64,000 bases of DNA, from the NCBI GenBank assembly GCA_013426015.1, contig CP058998.1:62001-126000 (forward strand), written 5' to 3'. Origin of the DNA: Candidatus Fermentimicrarchaeum limneticum. Lineage in GTDB: Archaea; Micrarchaeota; Micrarchaeia; Burarchaeales; Fermentimicrarchaeaceae. Both the position numbers and the translations under genes were made by a program. The notes below the pieces were generated by a model. That model saw only the letters and a list, made by a program, of their open reading frames with translations, searched no databases and was not told where the DNA came from. Positions 16,267 through 24,644 of this stretch are shown here, piece by piece. Within the stretch, counting starts at the first letter, position 1. The number at the start of each line of letters is the position of its first letter.

Positions 16267-16878
16267 ATGAGAGCTCTAAAACTGATTGAAGGAGTGAAAA
16301 AGAAGAGGTTTGGCCCATACCCCTCATTCCTGCCGATCGATGTTCTCAGGGCGATGTGGAAGCTCGAGCAAAGGAAGGGCAGGGAGAAGCTCAGCAATGA
16401 GCTTGGGATAGGTGAGTGGAGCACTAGAAGCATACTGAAATTCCTGAAGGGGGAGGGCATCGTCAACGTAACCCCCATGGGATACAAGCTAACCGAGAAA
16501 GGCTTTGGGTTTCTCAGAGAGCTTAAGAAATACGCGGTTGATACCGGCACCTTCCCTCCCACGCCACTCACCCTGGATAAGAGGAGTGTTGGTTTTTTAA
16601 TGAGAGGCAAAAAGCCCTGTCGCGTTCTTGACATCAGGGATGAGGCGGTGAGGATGGGAGCAAGCGGCATAACATTATTATCCTCCAAAAATGGCAGATT
16701 CCGTTTTGTTGACTCTGGTGACGAGGTGCAGAGCGATTACTATCCCGCCCTCTCCAAGATATACTCAAAGTTCAGGTTTCGCGATGGTGACATGCTGCTG
16801 CTCTGCTTCGGGGATGAAAAGGATAAGCTGGATAGGGCTGCCTGGATGTCATTCATAAAAATATACGGGAGCAGCTAG
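16267..16878 (+). CDS. Winged-helix DUF4443-like regulator
   Basis: About 203 residues from ATG 16267 (GCGAGGG upstream; the longer frame from 16225 would start before the likely transcript start). Residues 10-80 form a winged helix: FGPYPSFLPIDVLRAM, an ELGIGEWSTRSILKFL recognition helix and a wing ending YKLTEKG. The C-terminal 120 residues look like a DUF4443 ligand domain. It probably regulates transcription. It is divergent from the DUF4430/ECF operon with which it shares a TATA box, so that operon is a natural target (inference). Confidence 0.7.
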   Translation: MRALKLIEGVKKKRFGPYPSFLPIDVLRAMWKLEQRKGREKLSNELGIGEWSTRSILKFLKGEGIVNVTPMGYKLTEKGFGFLRELKKYAVDTGTFPPTPLTLDKRSVGFLMRGKKPCRVLDIRDEAVRMGASGITLLSSKNGRFRFVDSGDEVQSDYYPALSKIYSKFRFRDGDMLLLCFGDEKDKLDRAAWMSFIKIYGSS

Positions 16879-17357
16879 ACAAGTTCCGATAGTCTGATGC
16901 AGACATTGCTGCATACCTCAGAAATATGCAGCTTCCTGCCGTTTCTGACAACAGTGTGCCTTGAACTCTTAGGCATCATCAGATTTCCTCTCAAACCCGC
17001 TTCTACAACCTCGCTCTTCGTGACCTTCCCGCCATCCCATCCTTCCACCCTTATCACACCCGATGAATAGTCCACAAATCTGACCGCAACTTTGGAGCAC
17101 CCCAATCTCCTCAGAGCACCGCACCTGCAGTGACCATCCAGTATTACCTTACTTTCCCTGTCAGCAACTATCGGCTTGAGCAGCTTCCCCCTCCTTCTCA
17201 TATCCTCCTCAAGCTCGCCAACCCTTCCCTCATCTGGCATTTCATGTCCTTTCAACTGTGCAAGGGGCACGATCCTTATCCTATCATTCCCTCCGCCAAA
17301 GAAACTGCTCGTAACCGCCCAGGTCCAAAAGTCCATGTCCAGAGAAGTTGAAGGCAA
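16875..17357 (-). CDS. ParB-fold protein, candidate ADP-dependent serine kinase (SerK-like)
   Basis: A 160-residue ParB/sulfiredoxin-fold protein. The order [13 protein letters not shown], then [20 protein letters not shown], then [13 protein letters not shown] matches the SerK/SbnI group more than DNA-binding ParB. The Glu of the GHE motif corresponds to the catalytic Glu of Thermococcus SerK. SerK makes O-phosphoserine from serine. It follows trpB2 directly. Start is uncertain: ATG 17357 or 17336 overlap trpB2, while GTG 17270 follows the trpB2 stop but cuts into the first strand. Confidence 0.65.
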   Translation of the reverse strand: MPSTSLDMDFWTWAVTSSFFGGGNDRIRIVPLAQLKGHEMPDEGRVGELEEDMRRRGKLLKPIVADRESKVILDGHCRCGALRRLGCSKVAVRFVDYSSGVIRVEGWDGGKVTKSEVVEAGLRGNLMMPKSSRHTVVRNGRKLHISEVCSNVCIRLSELV

Positions 17358-18579
17358 TTATCCTCTCCTCCCTGCATTTCCTTGCCTCATCAATGACTGC
17401 CTTTATCGCATGTGCTGTCTCAGGAGCCGGAACTATACCCTCGGTTCTAACAAACATCTTAGCAGCCTCGAAAACTTCATCCTGCCCGTATGCAACAGAG
17501 CTTACCACTCCTTCGTGTATGAGCAGACTGAGGGAGGGGGCTTTTCCGTGGTAACGCAAGCCCGCTGCGTGTATTGGTGGCGGTATAAACTTATGCCCAA
17601 GGGTGTACATCTCTATAAGCGGAGTGAGCTCTGCTGTGTCGCCATAGTCATACCTGTACTCACCTCTTGTTGTGGATGGAACGGCAGTGGGCTCAACAGC
17701 CAAGAAATCCACTTCGTTTTTTCCCTGCAACCTATCCCTCACAAACGGGTAGCAGAACCCTGCGAAGTTGCTCCCTCCCCCTATGCAGCCAATCATCAAA
17801 TCAGGAGTTGCGTCAATCTGCCTGAACTGAAGCATAGTCTCTTCCCCAATCACTGTCTGGTGGAGTAGCACGTGGTTCAGCACGCTTCCTAGGGAATATC
17901 TAGTTTTTTCTGACCTCAGAGTCACCTCAATTGCCTCGCTTATTGCAACCCCCAGGCTTCCAGGGTGATCTGGCATCTCCTTTAGAGCAGCTCTCCCGCT
18001 TTCAGTAAGCTTGCTGGGCGAGGGATGCACCTTACCCCCAAAAAGCTCCATCATTGTCCTTCTGTATGGTTTGCTGTCGTAGCTGCCTCTTGTCATGAAG
18101 ACTTCGCATTCCAAACCAAACAGCATGCAGGCATAGCTGAGCGCAGTGCCCCACTGTCCTGCACCCGTCTCTGTGGCAAGCTTCTCAACCCCTTCCTTGG
18201 ATGCGTAATACGCCTGTGCAACTGCTGTATTGGGCTTGTGGGAGCCGCAGGGGTTCACATCCTCCCTTTTGTAATATATTTTTGCCTTTGTTTTCAGGTA
18301 TCTCTCCAGCCTCCTAGCCCTGTAAAGCGGGGTTGGTCTGCCCAGCCTCAGATACGCCTCCCTCACCTCATCTGGGATGGCAACCTTCTCATCAAGACAC
18401 ATCTCCTGTCTCACTCCCTCCCTTGTGAAGATTCTCATCAGATCCTCTGGAGCTACAGGTTTCATAGTTGCAGGATTAAGAGGCGGATTCAAAGGCCTTG
18501 GCAAAAAAGGCAGTATGTTGCAGTAGTAGCGCGGCAGCTCCTCCTGCTCAAGAACAAGCTTTATCTCCCCAAAGACAAT
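17284..18579 (-). CDS. trpB2: Tryptophan synthase beta chain, TrpB2 type
   Basis: PLP enzyme joining indole with serine, or in characterised TrpB2a enzymes O-phosphoserine, to give tryptophan. TrpB2 hallmarks: [18 protein letters not shown] (PLP lysine), [47 protein letters not shown] and SGHGLLDL. No trpA is adjacent. The first conventional start in frame is TTG 18504, but family-like sequence ([14 protein letters not shown]) continues upstream to about 18579, where the first plausible codon is ATT. An ATG with GAGGTG at 18596 lies in another frame. A frameshift or non-standard start is therefore possible. Confidence 0.9.
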   Translation of the reverse strand: MVFGEIKLVLEQEELPRYYCNILPFLPRPLNPPLNPATMKPVAPEDLMRIFTREGVRQEMCLDEKVAIPDEVREAYLRLGRPTPLYRARRLERYLKTKAKIYYKREDVNPCGSHKPNTAVAQAYYASKEGVEKLATETGAGQWGTALSYACMLFGLECEVFMTRGSYDSKPYRRTMMELFGGKVHPSPSKLTESGRAALKEMPDHPGSLGVAISEAIEVTLRSEKTRYSLGSVLNHVLLHQTVIGEETMLQFRQIDATPDLMIGCIGGGSNFAGFCYPFVRDRLQGKNEVDFLAVEPTAVPSTTRGEYRYDYGDTAELTPLIEMYTLGHKFIPPPIHAAGLRYHGKAPSLSLLIHEGVVSSVAYGQDEVFEAAKMFVRTEGIVPAPETAHAIKAVIDEARKCREERIIAFNFSGHGLLDLGGYEQFLWRRE

Positions 18580-18662
18580 CCCTTCTCATTTTTCATCACC
18601 TCGCAAGTGGGAGAATTGGAACAATACGCTATTTTAAACCTTTCTGTATAAAAATATACATT

Positions 18663-19163
18663 ATGTACAAAGTGCTTGAGAAGGCGTTCGAGAACTCGCC
18701 TGGGAAGAGAAAGGTTGCAGAAGCGATGCTCAGGTATGGACTGAGGGTGGATGAAAAGGGGAGGTTATTCTGCGCAGAGATAGAGCTTTCACCTGCAAAG
18801 ATGGCGCGCGCTCTCGGGGTTGACAGGCGTGTCGTTATAGAAACTGGCAGGTCAATTGCGAATGACGACAAGCTCTACGGAATCTTCTCGCAGCTGCTTC
18901 CTACTGCGTTCCTAGGAAAGGTTGCGGACAAGCTTGGTTTTGAGAGCATAGAGATAAGGGCAGAGCCGCACCAGAAGGGGATAGTCGCAAAGGTCTCGGC
19001 GCTGGTGGCGGATAGCGGCATAGGAATAAGGCAGATAGTCGCGGATGACCCCGACATCTACCCAGAGCCGAAACTCACTCTGATTCTTGAAAAAAAGCTT
19101 GATGGCGCGACGATAAATAGATTGAGGAAGATTGATGCAATCCAGGAGATAGTCATACGATAG
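18663..19163 (+). CDS. ACT-domain amino-acid metabolism regulator (COG2150-like)
   Basis: About 166 residues. The N-terminal half has a small helix-turn-helix (AEMLRYGLRV-like helix, then SPAKMARALGVDRRVV). Residues about 95-166 form an ACT ligand-binding domain (GIVAKVSALVADSGIGIRQI, then PEPKLTLILE). ACT domains typically sense amino acids. ATG 18663 is preceded by a TTTAAA tract about 27 bases upstream and no ribosome binding site, so it is probably leaderless. It is divergent from trpB2-serK, which fits regulation of tryptophan or serine metabolism (inference). Confidence 0.85.
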   Translation: MYKVLEKAFENSPGKRKVAEAMLRYGLRVDEKGRLFCAEIELSPAKMARALGVDRRVVIETGRSIANDDKLYGIFSQLLPTAFLGKVADKLGFESIEIRAEPHQKGIVAKVSALVADSGIGIRQIVADDPDIYPEPKLTLILEKKLDGATINRLRKIDAIQEIVIR

Positions 19164-19220
19164 AACTGGATTTATCCGACTAGATATGCTTTTTATATTC
19201 TCGTTGAGCAAATTTATCAT

Positions 19221-21329
19221 ATGATTGTCAAGCGCGCTGGTAAGGAGCGGGAAACAGAGCTTGTCGATAGAAAGCAAGAGATCAAAGAGGAGTTTGACAG
19301 GCTGGACCAGTTCAAGATAAACATAACAATCGCACGAATGACGTTGAATCTAAATCAGATGAGGACGAATGTTGACACCTTTGAACATATCCGAACGAGT
19401 TCTGCACAGACGGCTATCTACACTTTCGGCAAGGACCAAGTTGGCGGCATAACCTCTGACAAAGTCTGTGTTCAGGTAGATGGCGATAAGGCAAATGTTT
19501 GGATTTATAAAGACCTGTACGCCCTTCTGCCAAGCAAGGACGATCTGCGCAACCCAGATGAACTCATGAAAATCCCGAGATTCAAGATTTACGTGCCGAT
19601 CTTCAAAGCAATAGAGAACTGCGATATCCTAATAACAGGTGTCACCGCAACCGCCAGCATCCAGGAAATTGAAGAGAGACTGAAACTTGAACACAAGATA
19701 ATCTCCGAATTATCCGAGTCTGTCAAGGTGCATGGGTTGAAGACGGTCACAGACGTTCTGGCGAGATACACAAACAACAGAGTAGAACCCAAAACCGAGC
19801 TAGCAGACCTAATCCGCGTTAGATTTGAGATTTTGCTATTCGAAAGCTCGCTTAACAGCGAGTTGCACGACCTTCAGACAGTAGGAGCGACGCGAGTTCT
19901 CGACTTTCCTGGCGGTAAGAAAGTCAGGCTGAACGGATTGGAAGGGATTGGCGTTCTGGACACAGACGGCCTTGTAGTGCAGGTTGACAAGAAGCAAGCA
20001 AAGGTTTTCGTGGACGACTCTGCCTATTTCGTGATTGGGAGAAACGTATTAAAAGATACAGGGTTGCCCCCCCAGGAGGCATGCAACAGAATAATAAAAA
20101 ATTCCGAATCGCTCCCAGATGAAATCCGCCACTTCCCATCAATCCTGAAAGTACTTTCAGATTCTGGCGTGCGCGTTTCCAAACTCATCCCAACGAGCCC
20201 CGAGGAGCTTCAGAAAACCGCCGAGGTGCTCGTTGAACAGACCTGGATAGTATCACGGCACAGGCTCCATAACAAGCCGGCGGAGGAGGTTCTTCAGGAG
20301 ATTGTCAGCGCCGTTGGGGACCCCCAGAGGATCAATGATGCTTTCGCAAGGTACGGCATAACGGACCGGGTGTCCGGAATACCGGTGGAAACTAAGGAGG
20401 AGATTTCAGAGCCGCATGCTGCCCCAACGGTTATGCCAGCAGATCGTCTCGCAGAAGCGATGTTAGGAAGTTTCAAGGCCATGAAGTCAAAGATGGTTGA
20501 CGAGAAATTTGGCGGCATTGAGATTGTTGGATTAGGAGACGTTAAAGCCGTAAACCTGCACGAGGATGTTATCATAAGCTGCAGCGGAAAAAGCGCTCTG
20601 GTCATTATTGATGAGGACCTTCTCTCATCTGCCATGAAGCATGCGAAGTTGGAAGATGACGAGGAGCTATTGAATAAACTGGAGCTTCTCGAGGGGAACA
20701 AGGAATTCAGGGAGTTTGTAGCAACAATAAAAGCCTTGAAGGAGACAGGAACCGAGAAATTCAAAATAATAACCTATGGTCATGATTCAGAGTACTATCT
20801 AAATCAGGCTAGGGAAACCTGCGCCCCCGCGGCCACCTTCATGAAGAACCGAGCGGGCGGAAAAAACGTTGAGGAAATATTAAAGATTTTCATGAGACCC
20901 GTCACCACGGGCACCCTGTTCGAATCGCTTAATAAAACCGGCTTCTCCGAGGAAGCTGGCGAGGTATCAGCTTACCTGAAACAAGCCAAAATCGCCAGAG
21001 ATAAGTTCAACAGCATGGTCAGCGAGTGGGTTAAAAATAAAGTAGTACCAAGCAAGGAGGGGCTGCTTAAATGCGCGGAGTCCCCCAAGATGACCCAGAA
21101 AGAATTTGAAACGACCCTCGAATCAGCATTAAGCGAGATGAGGGAGTCAAATATTAGCAGTGAAAAGAATGTAGTCTACTACCAGAATAGGCTGCGGGAA
21201 CCCACCCTCGTGGAGGGCTTTCAAAGAGAGTTTGAGCGTTTCATTGATGAGCGAAGCAAGAGCATAAAAGAGAACAATGCGCGAATTGAGAAGGTTGAAG
21301 AGGCGCTGCGAATCCTCAGGGGTGCTTGA
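19221..21329 (+). CDS. Unknown 702-residue protein made of three divergent repeats
   Basis: No known family seen. Three units of about 190-200 residues can be aligned by eye, beginning near residues 75, 235 and 430. Each begins with a beta-rich element (GI/VKA, V-x-V/I, then A-x-V-x-I/V-x-x-D), followed by a helical stretch with F-x-x-x-I/L-K-A/V and a helix ending V/A-EEVL-like. The N- and C-termini are coiled coil. No signal peptide or membrane helix. The M20 hydrolase gene starts within its stop (TGATG), so the two are coupled and probably act together. Confidence 0.7.
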   Translation: MIVKRAGKERETELVDRKQEIKEEFDRLDQFKINITIARMTLNLNQMRTNVDTFEHIRTSSAQTAIYTFGKDQVGGITSDKVCVQVDGDKANVWIYKDLYALLPSKDDLRNPDELMKIPRFKIYVPIFKAIENCDILITGVTATASIQEIEERLKLEHKIISELSESVKVHGLKTVTDVLARYTNNRVEPKTELADLIRVRFEILLFESSLNSELHDLQTVGATRVLDFPGGKKVRLNGLEGIGVLDTDGLVVQVDKKQAKVFVDDSAYFVIGRNVLKDTGLPPQEACNRIIKNSESLPDEIRHFPSILKVLSDSGVRVSKLIPTSPEELQKTAEVLVEQTWIVSRHRLHNKPAEEVLQEIVSAVGDPQRINDAFARYGITDRVSGIPVETKEEISEPHAAPTVMPADRLAEAMLGSFKAMKSKMVDEKFGGIEIVGLGDVKAVNLHEDVIISCSGKSALVIIDEDLLSSAMKHAKLEDDEELLNKLELLEGNKEFREFVATIKALKETGTEKFKIITYGHDSEYYLNQARETCAPAATFMKNRAGGKNVEEILKIFMRPVTTGTLFESLNKTGFSEEAGEVSAYLKQAKIARDKFNSMVSEWVKNKVVPSKEGLLKCAESPKMTQKEFETTLESALSEMRESNISSEKNVVYYQNRLREPTLVEGFQREFERFIDERSKSIKENNARIEKVEEALRILRGA

Positions 21330-22636
21330 TGGACATCGATTTCCTCGCGAGATTAGTGGAGCTCGATACGAATTCGGACAGCAAGAGCAACTACTCAGAA
21401 TGTGCTAGTCTCATAGGGAGAAAAGCACGAAATCTCGGGTTCCATGTCGAAGTCCATAACGCCGAAGCCGAAGACAGAAAACCACGACCTAATGCAGTAA
21501 TAGAACTCGATGCCGACGCCAAGCAAACGCTGCTTCTGGCAACTCATTACGATGTAGTAGGGGCAGGAGATGGCTGGAAGCATCAACCATTCAAGCTCAC
21601 GATTGAAAGAGGGAGAGCGTACGGGAGAGGAGCTGCCGACGACAAGGGAGGCGTAGTATCCGCTCTTTCGGCAATTGAAACTCTTAAGAGTAAAGACTCA
21701 TCAAAAGTGAATGTGAAATTGCTCATTACCTGCGATGAAGAAATTGGTGGTGAGCGTGGTTTGGGGTATCTAATGGGTATGAAACGGGATGGGCGTTCTC
21801 TTATCGATGGAGACGCGGCCATACTCATCGACGCAGGTCCTAGAGTTTACATCGGTTCTAGCGGCAGAGCCGCTGGGAGAATACGGGTGGATGACCCTCT
21901 CCCAGAACTTGTTTCGCTTCTCTCAAAGGTTGTTGACTACTCGGAAGAGAGGGAGAAAGTTCTCTCAAGATTGATAAGCGCATCCACGAAGAAGAGAATC
22001 CAGGGCAGAATTTCCGTGACAATGCTAGACCTGAGTGCAGGCGCTGTTGAATATGCGAAAGCAGGCGTGAAGTCAAACATAATACCGGGCGAGTGCCGTT
22101 TAAAATTGAAGGGTGAGAAAGAGAAGCTGGTTATTGGGAAGCAGGCCCATGCTGGCTATCCTCATCTGGCGAAGAATGCAATAGAGCAGTCATTGCCTCT
22201 CCTTAAGAAGGTAGCGGATTTGTCTGATGGCAAGGGCAGGTGCGAGTTCGTTTTTGACCTCCGAACAACCCCTGAAGAAAATCTGGATTCTGCTATTTTG
22301 GATTTTGAGAAATATGTCAGAACAATAAACCCGCAGCTCGAGTTTAGAATAGAAGAAAGGACTGAAGGGTATGTCATTCCTGAAACCCATCCATTCGCTG
22401 AAATGATGAAGAGGGCAACTGGAGAGAAAAATGTTTATGGGGAGCTGGGAGGCACGGACGCGCAGTTCTTCTGCAGGAGGGGAATCCCATCAGTCTGCTT
22501 CGGTCCAGTCTCTGATGAAAGCAGCATACACGGCAAGGACGAGTTCGTGAAAATAAAGGATTTGGAGTTTGTTTCAAGCTCAATTGTTAGGCTGTGCGAG
22601 GATTGGAGAAACTTCAAAATCTCTCGTTATGGATGA
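21329..22636 (+). CDS. M20-family zinc peptidase/deacylase
   Basis: A 435-residue M20 metallohydrolase (ArgE/DapE/carboxypeptidase group). Metal and catalytic motifs: ATHYDVV (His-x-Asp), GRGAADDKGG (bridging Asp), CDEEIGGERG (catalytic Glu pair), ILIDAGP and GGTDAQFF, with a late His in SIHGKDEF. A lid/dimerisation domain lies in the middle. Substrate cannot be told from sequence: an amino-acid amide, peptide or acetylated amine is possible. The ATG at 21329 overlaps the stop of the repeat protein, with GGGGTG 5-8 bases upstream. Confidence 0.88.
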   Translation: MDIDFLARLVELDTNSDSKSNYSECASLIGRKARNLGFHVEVHNAEAEDRKPRPNAVIELDADAKQTLLLATHYDVVGAGDGWKHQPFKLTIERGRAYGRGAADDKGGVVSALSAIETLKSKDSSKVNVKLLITCDEEIGGERGLGYLMGMKRDGRSLIDGDAAILIDAGPRVYIGSSGRAAGRIRVDDPLPELVSLLSKVVDYSEEREKVLSRLISASTKKRIQGRISVTMLDLSAGAVEYAKAGVKSNIIPGECRLKLKGEKEKLVIGKQAHAGYPHLAKNAIEQSLPLLKKVADLSDGKGRCEFVFDLRTTPEENLDSAILDFEKYVRTINPQLEFRIEERTEGYVIPETHPFAEMMKRATGEKNVYGELGGTDAQFFCRRGIPSVCFGPVSDESSIHGKDEFVKIKDLEFVSSSIVRLCEDWRNFKISRYG

Positions 22637-23135
22637 GCTCCTCAAGCTTTCTTCTTGGGGTGAGTTGGGGTTGCTCATCCGCATATCCTACAAGCAGCAT
22701 TGAAACAGGCTTCGTATTCTGCCTTGCATTTATTATCTGTGCAACTTCCTTCTCGTCAAAAGCCCCGACCCACACAGATGCCAAGCCGAGTGCAGTGGCA
22801 GCGAGCTGCGCGTAGGCGGTTGCTATCGTTGCGTCCTGGATGCAGTACAGCTCGGCGCCTCTCTTTCCGTATCTCTTAGAAGATCTATCAGCATTTGTCA
22901 GAAAAATGAGCACAACAGGTGCTTTTGCTATGAACTCCTGCTCGAAGGCTGCGCTTACCAGCTTCTTCTTCCTCTCGGCATCTTTCACAACAACTATCTC
23001 GTAAGCCTGCAAGTCACCCGCAGAGGGGGCCGAGTTCGCCGCTTCCAGAATCTTAAGGAGCTTCTCGTCCTCAACCTCCTTATTCCCGAATTTCCTTGCA
23101 GAGTGTCTGCTCCTCAGCACTTCAAAGAATTCCAT
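22614..23135 (-). CDS. Nitroreductase-family flavoprotein
   Basis: A 173-residue FMN-binding oxidoreductase. The SRHSARKF start, NSAPSAGDLQAYEIVVV, DATIATAYAQLAATALGLASVWVG and a late helix fit the nitroreductase superfamily. Substrate unknown; members reduce nitro or quinone compounds or act in cofactor metabolism. The 3' end overlaps the convergent M20 gene by 23 bases. AGGTG lies 4 bases before the ATG. Confidence 0.88.
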   Translation of the reverse strand: MEFFEVLRSRHSARKFGNKEVEDEKLLKILEAANSAPSAGDLQAYEIVVVKDAERKKKLVSAAFEQEFIAKAPVVLIFLTNADRSSKRYGKRGAELYCIQDATIATAYAQLAATALGLASVWVGAFDEKEVAQIINARQNTKPVSMLLVGYADEQPQLTPRRKLEELIHNERF

Positions 23136-23153
23136 AAAACACCTTTTTGATTT

Positions 23154-23537
23154 CTACAGAATTCTTGTCTTACCAAAATCGCCATATACTGAAGGCAGCT
23201 GCGTGGGCAGTCTTCCTCCTTCTATCTCTCTTATATGTATCACTGCGGAGTTGAAGTTTGTCATTTCCTTTTTGCAATCGCATTCATTAATATTCGCAGA
23301 TATTATGCGGTCATTAACCTCCTCAATGCCACGGGTGTGGAAGTTTATGCTACTTTTTATTTTTTTATCAGCTTCTACAACTTTAGAAAAAGCCTCCTCT
23401 GTCCTAGTAACGGCTACTCTCACACTAGTTTTCTCTCCAGCCTCCTCCAACGTCCCCTCCCACAACCCTCTTTCAACTCTCTTCAGCGGAACCTTTCCAA
23501 AATATACTTCTTGTTTTTGAGCTTCAACTCCTCCCAT
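23154..23537 (-). CDS. Hypothetical small protein
   Basis: 127 residues from ATG 23537, chosen because GGTGA lies 4 bases upstream and a TATA-like TTTTTAAAT at about 23567 would put the transcript start after the longer alternative start. It looks like a mixed alpha/beta soluble protein with one CDC pair. No recognisable family. It lies 18 bases upstream of the nitroreductase on the same strand, so cotranscription is likely. Confidence 0.6.
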   Translation of the reverse strand: MGGVEAQKQEVYFGKVPLKRVERGLWEGTLEEAGEKTSVRVAVTRTEEAFSKVVEADKKIKSSINFHTRGIEEVNDRIISANINECDCKKEMTNFNSAVIHIREIEGGRLPTQLPSVYGDFGKTRIL

Positions 23538-23606
23538 GATATCACCATACAAATTATGCACTTTTTCATTTAAAAACCCCAGCTTTACAAAATAAATTAA
23601 ATTAAT

Positions 23607-24617
23607 ATGGGTTGTGTAATGTATCCTATGGCATCTGCGCCAGGCAGCCTCAAGCTATTCGGCGAGCACGCCGTGGTATACAACAGGCTAGCCCTTTCAG
23701 CAGCTTTCAACCGCAGGGCATTCTGTGAGGTTAGTCCCGTGCAGAGAGGGATAACCGTCAATCTTAAGGATTTGGGTAAGAGGCGAAAGTTCAATTTCAA
23801 CGAAGTGCTCAGGAGCTACACCGAACTGAAGGGTATGGTAGAAAGAGGGGACATGCATGGACTTGCCAAGGCCAGGAAGGACGTATTCTCGCCGTACAAG
23901 ATGATACTGGGGGACTTCTTCCGCGAGTTTGGCTTCACTGCAATAGACGTATCAATCAATTCCGATGTTCCGCGCAACTCAGGCCTTGGCTCAAGTGCTG
24001 CCGTATTCTGCTCGCTTGCCGCAGCGCTGAACAGTTTTGTTCACGGCGGATTGGGCAGGGAGCAGCTCGCCGAGCTTGCAAACTTAGGAGATAAGGTGGT
24101 GCACGGCAACCCCAGCGGACTTGATGCCAGCACATGCACCTTCGGCGGCTACATATCATTCAGGAGAGGAGAGGGGATAAACCCCTTGAAAATAAAGACC
24201 GAAGTGCCGATGCTTGTTGTCAACACCGGCTCGCAGAAGGACACAGGCGAGATGATAGGCAGGGTTGCCGAGAGATACAAGACGGATAAGAGGGGGGTCG
24301 GCAGAATATTCGACAGGATGGAGGACACTGCTCTGAGCGGCATAAGGGCGCTGAAGTCCTCCAACCTGAAAAAGCTGGGAGGGAATATGAACACTGCCCA
24401 GGAGTGCTTCCGGGAGCTTGGACTCTCGACTCCGGGGATAGAGAAGATAATAGAAACTGCAATGAACAACGGAGCTCTTGGGGCGAAGATAACTGGTGCT
24501 GGCGGAGGGGGGTGCGTCATAATTCTTACGAAGGAACCAGGCGAGTTAACCTCAATCTACAAAAGGATGGGTTGCGAGTCCTTCCAGACCCTCCTTGGCG
24601 TTGAAGGAGTGAAATAA
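23607..24617 (+). CDS. mvk: Mevalonate kinase
   Basis: A 336-residue GHMP kinase that makes mevalonate 5-phosphate, the substrate of the aconitase-X dehydratase at 10.9-12.4 kb. Motifs: SAPGSLKLFGEHAVVY, PRNSGLGSSAAV (phosphate loop), GNPSGLDAST and GAKITGAGGGGCV. An A/T-rich TATA-like tract lies about 20-25 bases before ATG 23607, so leaderless translation is likely; in-frame ATGs at 23619 and 23628 are alternatives. It is separated from the other isoprenoid genes by 9 kb. Confidence 0.94.
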   Translation: MGCVMYPMASAPGSLKLFGEHAVVYNRLALSAAFNRRAFCEVSPVQRGITVNLKDLGKRRKFNFNEVLRSYTELKGMVERGDMHGLAKARKDVFSPYKMILGDFFREFGFTAIDVSINSDVPRNSGLGSSAAVFCSLAAALNSFVHGGLGREQLAELANLGDKVVHGNPSGLDASTCTFGGYISFRRGEGINPLKIKTEVPMLVVNTGSQKDTGEMIGRVAERYKTDKRGVGRIFDRMEDTALSGIRALKSSNLKKLGGNMNTAQECFRELGLSTPGIEKIIETAMNNGALGAKITGAGGGGCVIILTKEPGELTSIYKRMGCESFQTLLGVEGVK

Positions 24618-24644
24618 CTTAAATACCCAGAATGAAATCCAATA

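Noticed and set aside
16875-17357. ParB-type chromosome partition protein
   Set aside because: No DNA-binding helix-turn-helix half and no parA nearby; the motif order fits SerK/SbnI better.
17176-17868. Plus-strand open frame of 230 codons over trpB2
   Set aside because: Antisense to conserved TrpB2 motifs.
18498-18662. Longer N-terminus for the ACT-domain regulator
   Set aside because: It would overlap the divergent trpB2 5' region, and the promoter position supports ATG 18663.
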